Notes under the pieces: model-generated
Seen by the model: the letters and a program-made list of their open reading frames with translations, nothing else
Databases searched by the model: none
What the model was told of the DNA's origin: nothing
Shown here: positions 25,924 through 35,358 of the stretch, piece by piece
How the letters are laid out: the number at the start of each line of letters is the position of its first letter
How positions within the stretch are numbered: the first letter of the stretch is position 1
Program-made: the position numbers and the translations under genes
From: Alphaproteobacteria bacterium UBA7314
Lineage (GTDB): Bacteria; Pseudomonadota; Alphaproteobacteria; MPNO01; UBA830
Assembly: GCA_002471575.1 (NCBI GenBank)
Contig: DKQG01000058.1
Location: 221,037 to 285,036, forward strand
DNA length: 64,000 nt
Reading direction: 5' to 3'

Positions 25924-26799
25924 ATGGGCGACCCCAAAGTAACCGGCCTCCGCAGCGCGGAGTTTCAGGTTCCCGAGCTGAAGTTGGCGACCAAATTCTA
26001 TGAAGAAAACTGGGGACTGGAGGTCGCGGCAGCCGACAGGGATACCGTCTATTTGCGCGGCACCGGCACAGCTCATCATTCCCTTATATTACGTGAAGGT
26101 GGAGAAAAGAAACTGCTGGCCGTTAATCTTGCGGCCGATAACAAGACCGCGGTGGACGGTCTTTACGAAAAGGCGAGGGGTCTCGGCGCTTCGGTGGAGG
26201 CGCCGGAAGAGCTCGGCGGACCCGCGGGCGGATACGGTTTCGTCTTTCATGATCTGCATGGCCGGGACTACCGAATTTCGAGCGATATCACCGAACACGC
26301 AAAAAAACCGGCGGCGAAGGACCGCCCTGTAAAGATCAGCCATGTGGTGCTGAATTCGCCCGACCGTGAAGCGCAGAGCAGTCAGTTCATCGACCTGCTG
26401 GGATTCAAGCTCAGTGACCGGACCGGCTACATGGATTTTATCCGATGCAGCAGCGATCATCATGCGATCGCCTATACGACGATCGACAGCCCGACCCTGA
26501 ACCATGTGGCGTTCGAGATGCCCAGCCACAATGCGCTAATGTACGGCGCTGGGCGGATGAAACAGACCGGTTATCCCACCGAGTGGGGGGTCGGGCGTCA
26601 TGGACCCGGAAACAATATCTTCGCCTATTTCGTCGATCCCAACGGATATGTCATTGAATATACGGCCGAGGTGCAGCAGGTAGACGACAGCTATAAAGTC
26701 GGCATGCCCGAAGACTGGGAACGCCCGCCAGAGCTCCAGGGTGACGACTGGGGCTTCGCCGACGGCGCATCTGACCGAATGCGGGCGCATACTAAGTAG
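25924..26799 (+). CDS. VOC-superfamily extradiol dioxygenase-like protein
   Basis: A 291-residue protein with two VOC (glyoxalase/catechol dioxygenase) modules. The second carries an intact Fe(II) triad pattern: the His in KISHVVLN, the His in LNHVAFEM and the Glu in VIEYTAE. The first module lacks the set, as in type I extradiol dioxygenases such as BphC. The frame is open from 25855, but the ATG at 25924 has a strong AAGGAGAAA ribosome site. Likely ring cleavage or a related oxygenation, substrate unknown. Neighbouring FAH gene supports aromatic catabolism. Confidence 0.85.
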   Translation: MGDPKVTGLRSAEFQVPELKLATKFYEENWGLEVAAADRDTVYLRGTGTAHHSLILREGGEKKLLAVNLAADNKTAVDGLYEKARGLGASVEAPEELGGPAGGYGFVFHDLHGRDYRISSDITEHAKKPAAKDRPVKISHVVLNSPDREAQSSQFIDLLGFKLSDRTGYMDFIRCSSDHHAIAYTTIDSPTLNHVAFEMPSHNALMYGAGRMKQTGYPTEWGVGRHGPGNNIFAYFVDPNGYVIEYTAEVQQVDDSYKVGMPEDWERPPELQGDDWGFADGASDRMRAHTK

Positions 26800-26809
26800 T
26801 ACCCCCCCT

Positions 26810-26824
26810 CCCCGAGGCTCGGGG
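26810..26824. terminator. G+C-rich hairpin between convergent genes
   Basis: CCCCGAG-G-CTCGGGG forms an almost perfect inverted repeat between the convergent VOC gene and the broken TPP gene. There is no T-tract on either side, so intrinsic termination is only possible. Confidence 0.3.
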
Positions 26825-26848
26825 ACGAGTGGAAACTCGCTTGATCCC

Positions 26849-27778
26849 TTAGAACTGTGCGGCGTACTGCGCGGGATCGATCTGCGCGGCGATTAGCAGT
26901 GGCTTGTCGGGCCGTTGGGGCGCCGAAAGGATGCGTTCCAGATCCGCGGCGTTGTCGGTAGATGCAGCGTCACAGTCCATCGATTCAGCCAGTTTGATCA
27001 TGTCCGTTTCATCGATCACCGTACCCGATGACGGATACTGACGCGCCATCTGTTTCAGTTCGATCCGGTTCAGGCTGTTGTCACAGAACACGACGATTTT
27101 TAGACCTAGACTTAGGCTGGACGCGAGGCGTAGTTCGCCCTGTACCATCGCAAGGCCGCCATCGCCGGTAAAACACACCACGTCGCGGTCCGGCATCAGT
27201 ATTTTTGCAGTCAAGGCGGCTGGCAGCGAATAGCCCATTGACGAGAGGCCGTTCGACATCAGCACGCCTTTCGGCGCGTAGGTGGTCCAGCCCTGACCGA
27301 CTAGCAGCTTGTGCGACCCGACGTCGGTGGTAACGATGGTGTCGCGCGGCATCACGGCGCGGGCGACATCCACCACGTCCGTGGGGTTGAGCTTTCTGGC
27401 AACCTTGCCCGCGTAATAGGCGTCGACCAGTCGGTCACGATGGGATGCGATCTCCGCTTCCGTCCAGCGGGCGCCCTGTCCGATATTGCCGCGGATTTGA
27501 TCCAGCGCCGCACCGATATCGCCTACCAGTTCGATGTCGGAAAGGTATATCTGGTCCGTGTTCGGCGTACTGTCGATATGGACAACGGGGGCAGTTGGGG
27601 TCCACGGTTTGATCAGTTCCACCGCGTCGAACCCGGTCGCGAGTATCAGGTCGGTACCCGAAAGAAAATCCCATACCAGTTGATTGCAGGCCATATCCAG
27701 CGTGCCGGCATAGTAAGGATGATCTTCCGGCAGGATGCCTTTCGCCATCGGCGCAACGATGACAGGACAGCCGTATTG
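26849..27778 (-). pseudogene. acetolactate-synthase-like TPP enzyme, N-terminal third missing
   Basis: Recognisable sequence starts at about 27778 with CPVIVAPMAKGILPEDH, in the middle (transhydrogenase-like) domain, and runs to the natural C-terminus. The TPP-binding motif GDGGLAMVQGEL...NN is intact. The normal N-terminal pyrimidine-binding domain, about 200 residues with the catalytic Glu, is absent, and upstream DNA in this frame has no matching sequence. The first start (27748) would give 299 residues against about 550 for the family. TPP enzymes need both domains, so this is most likely inactive. Its intact relative is at 56081. Confidence 0.75.
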
Positions 27779-27781
27779 ACC

Positions 27782-28125
27782 GGGTCGTGGGGTTGGTGTC
27801 CGAATTCGACATACTGGAAGACGTAAAACCCCTGGTGTCGGCTCTATCCGGTTAGCCGTTCCTGCGCCGGCTTTCGTTCCCGGCAGTGCGTTGTGTGTCT
27901 CAGGTGTCTGAGATGTTTTTTTTCATCTGGATGGATAATCCCGCCAGCCGCGCAAATTTCTTTCGTTCTCGCCATTCGGATGCGATTTTAGTACCTCTAA
28001 TCAGGAAAAACCTCGCCGCTTTAGGGTGGACCTTTGCTCCGATTTCTATAATGTTTGCTGTGCATCAGCCAAAAGGCTGGAACGCCAAGAGTAAAATATA
28101 TCAATTCACCATTGGGAGGTCTCTT
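27782..28125. other. leader region of the liv operon
   Basis: No gene is recognised in the 344 bases between the truncated TPP gene and livK, although the livK frame is open through much of it. A perfect TATAAT lies at 28047-28052 in an A+T-rich stretch, 74 bases before the livK start; no good -35 box precedes it. CAGCC-AAAA-GGCTG (28067-28080) could form a small hairpin in the leader. Remnants of the missing TPP N-terminus were looked for and not found. Confidence 0.4.
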
Positions 28126-29445
28126 ATGACACTCGGCACAACAAAAACCACCCTGCGCTTGGTTGGCGCGGCTGTGGCTGGCGCTGTCGCGCTCGGCGGC
28201 GGTACCGCCTTGGCACAGACTGTTAAGATCGGTACGCCGTCGTTCCTGACGGGCGCTGCGGCGCCTGCCTTCGGCATTCCCGCCAAAAAAGGCGCCGAAC
28301 TGATCGTGCGCGGCATCAACAACGGCGAACTGCCCGCTCCTTACAACAATAGTGGGCTAGCTGGCCGCCAGATAGAACTGCTGGTCTACGATGAGGCCGG
28401 TGGCGGCACGAAGCAGGTTACTGAGCTGCGTAACAAGGTCCAGAAGGACAATGTCGATGCAATCATAGGCATTATTTCCTCGGGCACCTGTGCTGCCCTT
28501 ACGAAGGTTGCCGAGGAACTCAAAGTACTGACCATCCAGACCGTCTGCGGCACGCCGCGAGTGTTTGAGGAAATCAACAAGGATCCGAAATACGTCTTCC
28601 GGACTATCAATCACGCGACCGCCAACAACGTCTCGGCGGCGCGCTACCTTGCGGCCAAGATGAAGGACAAGGTTAAAGGCTTTGCCGGCATCAACCAGAA
28701 CTATGCCTGGGGTCAGGATTCCTGGCGTGACTTCGAACTGGCGATGAAAACGCTGATTCCGGCCGCGAAGGCGTCTACCAAGCCGCAGTTCCCGAAGCTG
28801 TTCTCCGGCCAGTACGGCACCGAAATTTCGGCGCTTTCTCGGTCGCGCGAGAACATTGTGCATTCCAGCTTCTGGGGTGGCGATCTCGAGGCCTTTATCG
28901 GCCAGGCATCTGCCCGTGGCCTTTTCAAGCGCAAGGCGTTCGTCCTGACCGTCGGCGAAACGGTGGCCTATCGCCTCGGCAAGAAATTCCCGCAGGGAAT
29001 CATGGCTGGCACGCGCGGTCCGTACGGCATGTATGTGGTCGACGACCAAACGCCGCTGAACCAGTGGTTCCAGAGGGAATACCGGAAAGCATACGGTTCG
29101 CCACCGTCGCAGCCTGCGTACCAGTATGCGCAGGGTTTTCTGGCGGCCAAGTACGCCTATGACAAGGCAGCCAAGGCAGCCGGTAAGTTTCCGAGCACCG
29201 ATCAAGTGATCGCCGAGCTCCGGGGGGCGACGTTCCCGACATTCGTTGGCAACGTTAAGATGGGCCTGTCCAAGGGTCATCAGGCCATTACCGACGACCG
29301 CTGGGGCGTAACTGCTTGGGACGAAAAACGCGGCGAAGTTGTCGTAAAAGACGTTGTCGTGTTCCCGCCTGAGTGCGTGAACCCGCCGGACGGCGTTGGA
29401 TCCATTGAGTGGCTCAAAGGCGGCATGAAAGGCGCCAGCTGCTAA
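28126..29445 (+). CDS. livK: Liv-type ABC transporter substrate-binding protein
   Basis: Periplasmic binding protein (439 residues) of the type 1 (LivJ/HAAT) family. A signal peptide (about residues 1-30, ending in ALA-QTVKIG) is followed by the two-lobed fold: KKGAELIVRGINNGELP, AIIGIISSGTCAAL and INQNYAWGQDSWRDFE. It is longer than E. coli LivK (about 369), as in many hydrophobic amino acid, amide or urea binders. The ATG at 28126 has GGGAGG six bases upstream; the frame is open from 27886. It is followed by a partial terminator and the four other transporter genes. Confidence 0.92.
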   Translation: MTLGTTKTTLRLVGAAVAGAVALGGGTALAQTVKIGTPSFLTGAAAPAFGIPAKKGAELIVRGINNGELPAPYNNSGLAGRQIELLVYDEAGGGTKQVTELRNKVQKDNVDAIIGIISSGTCAALTKVAEELKVLTIQTVCGTPRVFEEINKDPKYVFRTINHATANNVSAARYLAAKMKDKVKGFAGINQNYAWGQDSWRDFELAMKTLIPAAKASTKPQFPKLFSGQYGTEISALSRSRENIVHSSFWGGDLEAFIGQASARGLFKRKAFVLTVGETVAYRLGKKFPQGIMAGTRGPYGMYVVDDQTPLNQWFQREYRKAYGSPPSQPAYQYAQGFLAAKYAYDKAAKAAGKFPSTDQVIAELRGATFPTFVGNVKMGLSKGHQAITDDRWGVTAWDEKRGEVVVKDVVVFPPECVNPPDGVGSIEWLKGGMKGASC

Positions 29446-29462
29446 ACAGGCGTTAATTGGTT

Positions 29463-29495
29463 CCGGGGGGCGGTTAACGTCCCCCGGTACTTTTT
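29463..29495 (+). terminator. strong hairpin plus T-tract between livK and livH
   Basis: CCGGGGGGCG and CGTCCCCCGG pair over ten positions (one G-T pair) with a GTTAA loop, followed by TACTTTTT. It lies inside the operon, so it probably acts as a partial terminator that leaves the binding protein in molar excess over the membrane subunits, a common arrangement. Confidence 0.75.
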
Positions 29496-29557
29496 GACAA
29501 TCCTCGCACGACAAAGTGTCCGTCAGAGACGCTGCGACTCCTGACAGGGGATCTACC

Positions 29558-30475
29558 TTGGATTTCGAACTTTTACTGGTCATCCTTGTAGATGGCCTGG
29601 TCTACTCCTCTTACCTGTTTCTGGTGGCAGTGGGCCTCACCGTCATATTCGGCGTTCAGAAAGTCCTGAACGTTACCCACGGGGCCTTCTATTCGTTTGG
29701 TGCTTATCTGACCGCGTATCTGATCGGTCTTTGGATTAACGATGCTGAGGGCGGGGCTTTTGAACTTCTAGCGTTCAGTCTCGCGGTGATTCTGATCGGA
29801 TCGGTTTTTCTCGGTATCGTCTTGGGGGTTCTGATCGAACGCGGATTGCTGAAGTTTCTCTATACGCGGGATGAGCATATCGTGGTGCTAGCGACCTTTG
29901 CCGGGTTCCTTGTGCTGGAAGACGTGATCCTGCTGATCTGGGGAACGGATCCCTACCTTGCCTTCCGCCCGCTGGAACTGATGGGTAGCAGCGAAATCAC
30001 CGGGCTGATTTTCGACAACTACACGTTCACGATGATCGGGTTATCGTTCCTCGTCGCGTTCGTCCTTTGGTACGGTCTGAACCGCACGCAATTCGGCAAA
30101 GTGCTCCTAGCCGTCATCTTCGACCGTGAAGTCTCGATGGCGATGGGCATCAACGTAACGAAGATATTCCTGATCACTTTCATGATCGGTACGTTCCTCG
30201 GCGCTCTCGGCGGTGCATACCACGCTCCGATTATCTCGGTTCAGCCGGGCATTGGCGTCGAGGTGATTGTGCTAGCATTCGCTGTGGTAGTGATCGGGGG
30301 CATGGGGTCGATCCCCGGGGCCCTGATCGGGGCCATAGTCGTTGGTCTGTCGCGGGCCGCAGCTGTGCATCTTTATCCCGAACTCGAACTCTTCGTGATC
30401 TATGCGATCATGGCCTTGGTGCTGATCTTCCGGCCCGAAGGTCTGTTCGCCCCAATCCAGGCGAGGAAGATATGA
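29558..30475 (+). CDS. livH: Liv-type ABC transporter permease LivH
   Basis: Inner-membrane permease with about eight transmembrane segments. The family signature G-L-T-V-I-F-G-V-Q-K-V-L-N-V-T-H-G-A is near residue 30, and the EAA-like segment with VVVIGGMGSIPGALIGA is in the C-terminal third. The frame is open from a GTG at 29516; the TTG at 29558 after CAGGGG gives the usual short LivH N-terminus (DFELLLVILVDGLVYSS) and is preferred, making 305 or so residues. Overlaps livM by 4 bases. Confidence 0.9.
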   Translation: MDFELLLVILVDGLVYSSYLFLVAVGLTVIFGVQKVLNVTHGAFYSFGAYLTAYLIGLWINDAEGGAFELLAFSLAVILIGSVFLGIVLGVLIERGLLKFLYTRDEHIVVLATFAGFLVLEDVILLIWGTDPYLAFRPLELMGSSEITGLIFDNYTFTMIGLSFLVAFVLWYGLNRTQFGKVLLAVIFDREVSMAMGINVTKIFLITFMIGTFLGALGGAYHAPIISVQPGIGVEVIVLAFAVVVIGGMGSIPGALIGAIVVGLSRAAAVHLYPELELFVIYAIMALVLIFRPEGLFAPIQARKI

Positions 30476-31458
30476 CGCGTTTGTTCGATAAGACCTTCTG
30501 GGGCCTGACGATAGGTCTGGTTGCGCTATTTGCCCTTAATTTCCTGCTCGAAGAATGGATGCGGAGTATAGGCCTGCAGTCGTTGTCACGCGGCTGTGTG
30601 GCGATCGGGTTGCTGGTTCTCTGGCGGACGGGACTGGTATCGTTCGGTCATGCGTTGTTCTTCGGTTTCGGCGCCTACACGGTGGCGATGCTGCAGATCA
30701 TCGGGGTGAACGACATCATCTTGCTGCTTATCGGTGGCTGCGCGACGGCGGGCCTGTTGGCGCTTGTTCTCGGCTTTCTCCTACGCCAGTACCGGGCGAT
30801 TTTTTTCGCTCTGCTGAACATGGCGTTCTCGATGATTCTCTATGGCGTCCTCGCCAAGGTGGAAGCACTCGGGTCCACCGACGGTATAGGCATTAATCAG
30901 GTGAGCTTCTTCGGCTTTGTGCCGTCTGACGATTCCTATCGGCCGACGCTGTTTATCTTCGCAGTGATCTTCGCCTACATCGCCGCGGTTGGATCTCATT
31001 GGTACCTGAAATCGACCCTCGGTCTGATGACCATGGCGGTTCGCGAAAACGAAATTCGCGTCGAGTATCTCGGTTATTCCGCCGAGAAGGCGATCCACAT
31101 CAAATACGTACTCTCCGGTGTTCTTGCCGGTATGGGGGGCGTGATAATGGCGTTGACGATTGGCCACGTCGATCCGGATTCGATGGTGTACTGGACGGTA
31201 TCCGGCGATTTCGTCTTTATCACTATCCTTGCGGGTACCGGCAATGTCGGCGCCACGTTCATCGGGGCGCTAGTATACGAGTTGCTACGGACCTACGCCT
31301 TTGAATTTGCACCGGAAATCTGGCAGCTGATTCTCGGAGGATCGTTGCTACTGATCATCATGTTCCTGCCGGATGGGCTGTGGTCCATCCGCAGCGAGTG
31401 GCGTAACCGGCGGGCGCTTGCAGCGGCTAAGTCCGGCGACGCCCCGGCAGGGGAGTAG
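30472..31458 (+). CDS. livM: Liv-type ABC transporter permease LivM
   Basis: Second membrane subunit (328 residues, about nine to ten hydrophobic segments). The conserved loop V-R-E-N-E-I-R-V-E-Y-L-G-Y (about residues 189-201) and ILAGTGNVGATFIGALVYEL are the standard LivM landmarks. Starts in an ATGA overlap with livH; livG follows 4 bases after the stop with a GGGGAG ribosome site in the end of livM. No lesions. Confidence 0.92.
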   Translation: MTRLFDKTFWGLTIGLVALFALNFLLEEWMRSIGLQSLSRGCVAIGLLVLWRTGLVSFGHALFFGFGAYTVAMLQIIGVNDIILLLIGGCATAGLLALVLGFLLRQYRAIFFALLNMAFSMILYGVLAKVEALGSTDGIGINQVSFFGFVPSDDSYRPTLFIFAVIFAYIAAVGSHWYLKSTLGLMTMAVRENEIRVEYLGYSAEKAIHIKYVLSGVLAGMGGVIMALTIGHVDPDSMVYWTVSGDFVFITILAGTGNVGATFIGALVYELLRTYAFEFAPEIWQLILGGSLLLIIMFLPDGLWSIRSEWRNRRALAAAKSGDAPAGE

Positions 31459-31462
31459 ATAA

Positions 31463-32245
31463 ATGGCTCACGTACTTGAAGTCTACGATCTAGAGAAAAA
31501 TTTCGGCGGGGTCGTGGCGGCACACAACATCAACGTTACCGTCGATGAAGGCGAAACGATCGGCATTATCGGCGCCAACGGCGCCGGCAAGACGACGTTC
31601 GTAAACATGGTGACAGGCTATCTGCCGCCTTCCGGTGGCCGGATCGAGTTCCTCGGCAAAAGCGTCGTAGGGCTGCATCCGCGCGACGTGACTAAGCGTG
31701 GCTTGTGCCGGTCTTTCCAGGTGCCGCAGGTGTTTCTATCGGAATCTATTTTCGACAATATGCTTGTGGCCTACGGCATTGCCGAACGGTCGGGACTCGG
31801 TCTGTTCACGCCGATCCATACTGATGAGCGTGCCGCCCGCGTCGATGCCCATTTGAAACGCTACCAGATCGAGGATTACCGCGACGTCGCTGCCTCGGCA
31901 TTACCCCAGGGCGTTCGCAAGTTGCTGGATATCGCCATGGCGACGGTCCGCAATCCGAAGCTAATCATGCTCGATGAGCCGACCAGCGGTATCAGCGTGG
32001 AGGAAAAATTCGGCTTGATGGATATTATCATGGAGGCTCTCCGGCAAGAAGATACTACCGTTATGTTCATTGAACACGACATGGAAATCGTCGAGCGTTT
32101 CGTTGATCGGGTGTGGGCCTTTTATCAGGGTGAAATAATTTGCGATGCGCCGACAGCGGAAGCGATGGTTGATGAAAAGGTTCGCGAGTTCGTCATCGGT
32201 CAAGAATATCACCCGGCACATCTCGAGGGAGGCGCGCATGCTTAA
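31463..32245 (+). CDS. livG: Liv-type ABC transporter ATPase LivG
   Basis: Cytoplasmic ATPase of 260 residues. Walker A is GANGAGKTT (about residues 36-44). Walker B is LIMLDEPTSGIS. The ABC signature is degenerate: where LSYG or LSGGQ is expected, the text reads ALPQGVRKLLDIAMA, an acceptable LivG variant. The H-loop is in FIEHDME. Overlaps livF by 8 bases. Confidence 0.92.
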   Translation: MAHVLEVYDLEKNFGGVVAAHNINVTVDEGETIGIIGANGAGKTTFVNMVTGYLPPSGGRIEFLGKSVVGLHPRDVTKRGLCRSFQVPQVFLSESIFDNMLVAYGIAERSGLGLFTPIHTDERAARVDAHLKRYQIEDYRDVAASALPQGVRKLLDIAMATVRNPKLIMLDEPTSGISVEEKFGLMDIIMEALRQEDTTVMFIEHDMEIVERFVDRVWAFYQGEIICDAPTAEAMVDEKVREFVIGQEYHPAHLEGGAHA

Positions 32246-32882
32246 TGTGCAGGGCATAGACGTAAATATTGGCGCTACACCCATTTTGCGAGGTGTCTCT
32301 CTAGAAGTGCCGTCGGGCACAATGTGCGGGCTTATTGGTCGTAATGGAGCTGGCAAGACCACCTTTATGCGGGCCGTAATGGGCGCGCTTGAAGCTAAAA
32401 CCGGCGGTATGGAATTCAACGGCGAAAATCTCCGGGAAGCTCCGGCTCACCGTCGCGCTCATGTCGGTATTGGGTTCATGCCAGAGGATCGGCGCCTGGT
32501 ACCTCAATTGACGGCTGAGGAAAATATCCTTTTGCCAACGTGGACGACGAGGATTGAGGGTGCGGAAGAACGGCTAGCCTGGATTTATAAGCTGATGCCA
32601 GAGGTCGAGGAGTTCCGAAATCGCGGGGCGACCGAGCTTTCGGGCGGTCAGCAGAAATTCGTTGCGTTCGCCCGAGCGCTGATGGTCGGCACCAAGCTGT
32701 TGATGCTGGACGAGCCGTCCGAGGGTATCGCCCCGGTTTTTGCGCAGCGGATGGTCGAGATTATGGCCAACCTAAAGGAGGAGGGCGAATCCGTGCTTGT
32801 CGCTGAATCCAACGACAAGCATATCAAGGATTTGCTTGACCGTACTTTCGTTATCGAGCGCGGTTCTATTATTAACGCTTAA
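32238..32882 (+). CDS. livF: Liv-type ABC transporter ATPase LivF
   Basis: Second ATPase, 214 residues, about 20 shorter than usual LivF. Walker A GRNGAGKTT, Q-loop region HVGIGFMPEDRRLVPQLT, signature LSGGQQKFVAFARAL and Walker B LLMLDEPSEGIAP are all present. The H-loop position reads VAESNDKHIKD, where the usual His-containing VEQN is replaced by AESN, a common LivF form with N. Start ATG at 32238 chosen over the longer frame because it lies after GAGGGAGG and gives the family N-terminus. Last gene of the operon. Confidence 0.9.
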   Translation: MLNVQGIDVNIGATPILRGVSLEVPSGTMCGLIGRNGAGKTTFMRAVMGALEAKTGGMEFNGENLREAPAHRRAHVGIGFMPEDRRLVPQLTAEENILLPTWTTRIEGAEERLAWIYKLMPEVEEFRNRGATELSGGQQKFVAFARALMVGTKLLMLDEPSEGIAPVFAQRMVEIMANLKEEGESVLVAESNDKHIKDLLDRTFVIERGSIINA

Positions 32883-33535
32883 ATATTCTCGCTGTTCTAT
32901 AACCGGTCGCTTACCAATTAGGTTAAGATTTCCTATACCGGCTTTCGTTACTCCTTTATGTGAGGAGGAAAGTTCACTTTATTTGAAGTGTTAGAAATTT
33001 ATTAAGTTCTAAGCCATCAGAATATCTGCGATGGAGTACTGAACGACCCCTGACGATTCCGGCAAATTTGTGGGCTGAAACCGATCCTATGGAGCGCCGC
33101 AGCAATAATAAGACCATACAAGAGGTGGCCTGCTACATTTTCGGTCCCGATAGGTTTCTCAAACTGCGGCATACCTAACCAAGTCCGCCCCTCTGGCGAT
33201 AGCGGTTAGGGCCAAGGCCCGACAGTTCCCGTCAAGGGCGATATCCATGTCCTCGACGTTGGGGTCGGGTGTCAGTATTTCAGAGGACTAGTTGCGGGCC
33301 AACGCTACCGAAACGACTTCGTTTTGAAAATTTAATGCGTTGTATTTCGTCCGGTATAGGAGCATTCGAACAACTCTCAACCAAACTCGTGTGCCGAAAT
33401 CTCGGTTGGGCGGGTTTCGATTTCCAGAAATATTTTGGGGTAACCGGATTACTATTTTCTTGATCTTCACTTAAGAACGGGAAAGCGGGCTTTGGAGGGA
33501 ATTTCGTTCTGGATCACGTTCTTGTCATAACAGTC
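32883..33535. other. 653-base gap with no intact gene
   Basis: Downstream of livF the DNA becomes A+T-rich for about 150 bases, then returns to average composition. No terminator with T-tract is obvious. A coding-like stretch on the minus strand is listed separately at 33159-33287. The open frame 33269-33463 (plus) has no recognisable domain. Confidence 0.4.
33159..33287 (-). pseudogene. short coding-like remnant, unidentified
   Basis: A 43-codon frame bounded by stops reads SEILTPDPNVEDMDIALDGN then CRALALTAIARGADLVRYAA and TGA. Composition and regular helix-like pattern suggest real protein, but there is no start codon near its beginning and no neighbouring continuation. I cannot name the family. 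Could be chance. Confidence 0.2.
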
Positions 33536-34249
33536 ATGATCGCGCTGCTTATGGCAGGCGTAGTGAAAGGTATTATCGGCCTCGGACTGCCGCTGACAGC
33601 CCTGTCCATTATCGGCGCGGTTGCGGATTTGCGTTTGGCCATTGCGCTGATAGCGATTCCCATCGTCGCCACCAATATCTATCAGGCATTTTGTGGTGGC
33701 CGCGCGCTCGAAATGCTACGGAGATACTGGGTGATAAATCTGTGTTCGGTCGTCGGAACGGTCATTGGTGCGCAGATCCTGTTCATGGTCGATCCTGATA
33801 TTCTGACGACCACACTAGGCGTCGTGGTCATCGTTTATGTCGCCATCAATGCCACCGGTTTTGCCATCCGGGTTTCAGATGCTGCCGCGCCTTGGGCGGC
33901 CCCACCGCTTGGGCTTCTGTCGGGTCTGCTAACCGGCACTACAGGCTCCGTAGGTATTCCCATCGCGCTGTATCTTCAGGCGCGGGGACTGGACAAGGAG
34001 AGCTTTCTCCGCGCCATTGCACTGACCTTTCTGATAAGCGCGTCGATGCTGGTCATTGCGCTGCTGGAAAAGGGCGCCCTCGGAAAGGAACCCGCTCTGG
34101 TGTCTGCGGCCAGTCTGATCCCTGCCTTCGCCGGAATGGCAATCGGTCAACGCCTTCGCAGCCGGCTGTCGGAAGATTTGTTCCGGAAATTTGTATTTCT
34201 GTTTCTGATGGTCGCTGCGGCGAACCTTATCCGCAAGGGGTTGTTTTAG
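33536..34249 (+). CDS. TauE/SafE-family sulfite or organic anion exporter
   Basis: Integral membrane protein, 237 residues from the ATG, with seven to eight hydrophobic segments. The two TauE/SafE signatures are visible: VVKGIIGLGLPLTALSIIGA near the start and GLLSGLLTGTTGSVGIPIALYL in the middle. Family members export sulfite, sulfoacetate or related anions. The frame is open further upstream (VLDHVLVITV before the ATG), so the true start is probably a non-ATG codon some ten residues earlier. A monocistronic gene. Confidence 0.85.
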   Translation: MIALLMAGVVKGIIGLGLPLTALSIIGAVADLRLAIALIAIPIVATNIYQAFCGGRALEMLRRYWVINLCSVVGTVIGAQILFMVDPDILTTTLGVVVIVYVAINATGFAIRVSDAAAPWAAPPLGLLSGLLTGTTGSVGIPIALYLQARGLDKESFLRAIALTFLISASMLVIALLEKGALGKEPALVSAASLIPAFAGMAIGQRLRSRLSEDLFRKFVFLFLMVAAANLIRKGLF

Positions 34250-34399
34250 AGGATCAGGCCGGCAGCACCGCGCCTAAATGTCCGCGTCTCTCAAAAACTA
34301 TATTTAGAAATTAACTATTGTTTTCCTGTTGTCGCGTAATCCTGAGCCGCAGCACACTGTTTTCGTGGTAACAGGGTGTGTTTCATATTGGAAATGCCT

Positions 34400-35320
34400 A
34401 TGCCGTCCCTTCCGGTCCCGATTATGGCTGCCTACAACGCCGTGCCACCTCCTATTCGAGGTGTGATTTTCATGATGATCTCGGCGCTAGGCGTGGTCGG
34501 GATGAATGTGTCGATTCGGCAGATCGCAGACGATATTCATCCCTTTGTTATTGCCTTTTTCCGGCATTCCATTGGCGTCTGCCTACTGATGCCGATCCTG
34601 CTCCGGCCCGGCCGTAATCCTTTCCGCACTTCGCAATTATCCCTGCACGGATTGCGGGCATTCTTCAATGTAATTGCGATGTTGGCCTATTTCATGGCGC
34701 TGACTATGGAGCCACTGGCGAAGGTCGTTGCGTTGACGTTTACGGCACCGCTGCTGGCCACTGTTGGCGCGATTCTGATCCTCGGCGAACGGGTAACGCG
34801 TTCCCGGTATGTAGCGCTGGCCGTCGGCCTTGCAGGGGCGATGATCATTCTGCGCCCTTGGGCGGTTGACATCAGTTTCGGGTCGCTCCTGTTGTTACTG
34901 TCGTCGTCTACTTGGGCGATGGCGCTGGTGGTGATCAAAGTGCTGTCACGGCAGGATAATCCGATCACCATCGCGATGTACGCGTCGTTGCTGCAACTAC
35001 CCTTCTGTCTGGTTGCCGCTGCTTTCTACTGGCAGTGGCCTAACACCCATCAATTCGCCGTTATTGCGCTGATTGCGTTTTTCGGCACTATGACACAGGT
35101 ATGTCTGGCTCAGGCGTTCCGGGAAACTGACGCTACTGTGGTGCTGCCCGTTGATTTCACCAAGTTGGTGTTTGCGGGTCTCGCCGGTTGGCTGTTCTTT
35201 TCTGAACTGCCTGGTATCTGGATCTGGATCGGCGGAACGGTGGTGTTTTCCGGCGTATTCCTGAACGCCTGGTTCGAAAAGCGGGCGCGGGAGACTGCGC
35301 CGCCGGTTGCGCAGGGCTGA
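34400..35320 (+). CDS. EamA/DMT-family transporter
   Basis: Ten-helix drug/metabolite transporter (about 306 residues) made of two EamA repeats. Typical sequences are IRGVIFMMISALGVVGMNVS, TFTAPLLATVGAILILGERV in repeat one and PVDFTKLVFAGLAGWLFFSE in repeat two. Possible starts are GTG 34376, ATG 34394 and ATG 34400; the last has GGA seven bases upstream and is used here. Probably exports a metabolite or amino acid; substrate unknown. Followed after 38 bases by the formamidase-like hydrolase. Confidence 0.88.
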   Translation: MPSLPVPIMAAYNAVPPPIRGVIFMMISALGVVGMNVSIRQIADDIHPFVIAFFRHSIGVCLLMPILLRPGRNPFRTSQLSLHGLRAFFNVIAMLAYFMALTMEPLAKVVALTFTAPLLATVGAILILGERVTRSRYVALAVGLAGAMIILRPWAVDISFGSLLLLLSSSTWAMALVVIKVLSRQDNPITIAMYASLLQLPFCLVAAAFYWQWPNTHQFAVIALIAFFGTMTQVCLAQAFRETDATVVLPVDFTKLVFAGLAGWLFFSELPGIWIWIGGTVVFSGVFLNAWFEKRARETAPPVAQG

Positions 35321-35358
35321 AAAAATACGCAAATTCCGCACAACAGGGAAACTAAGTC

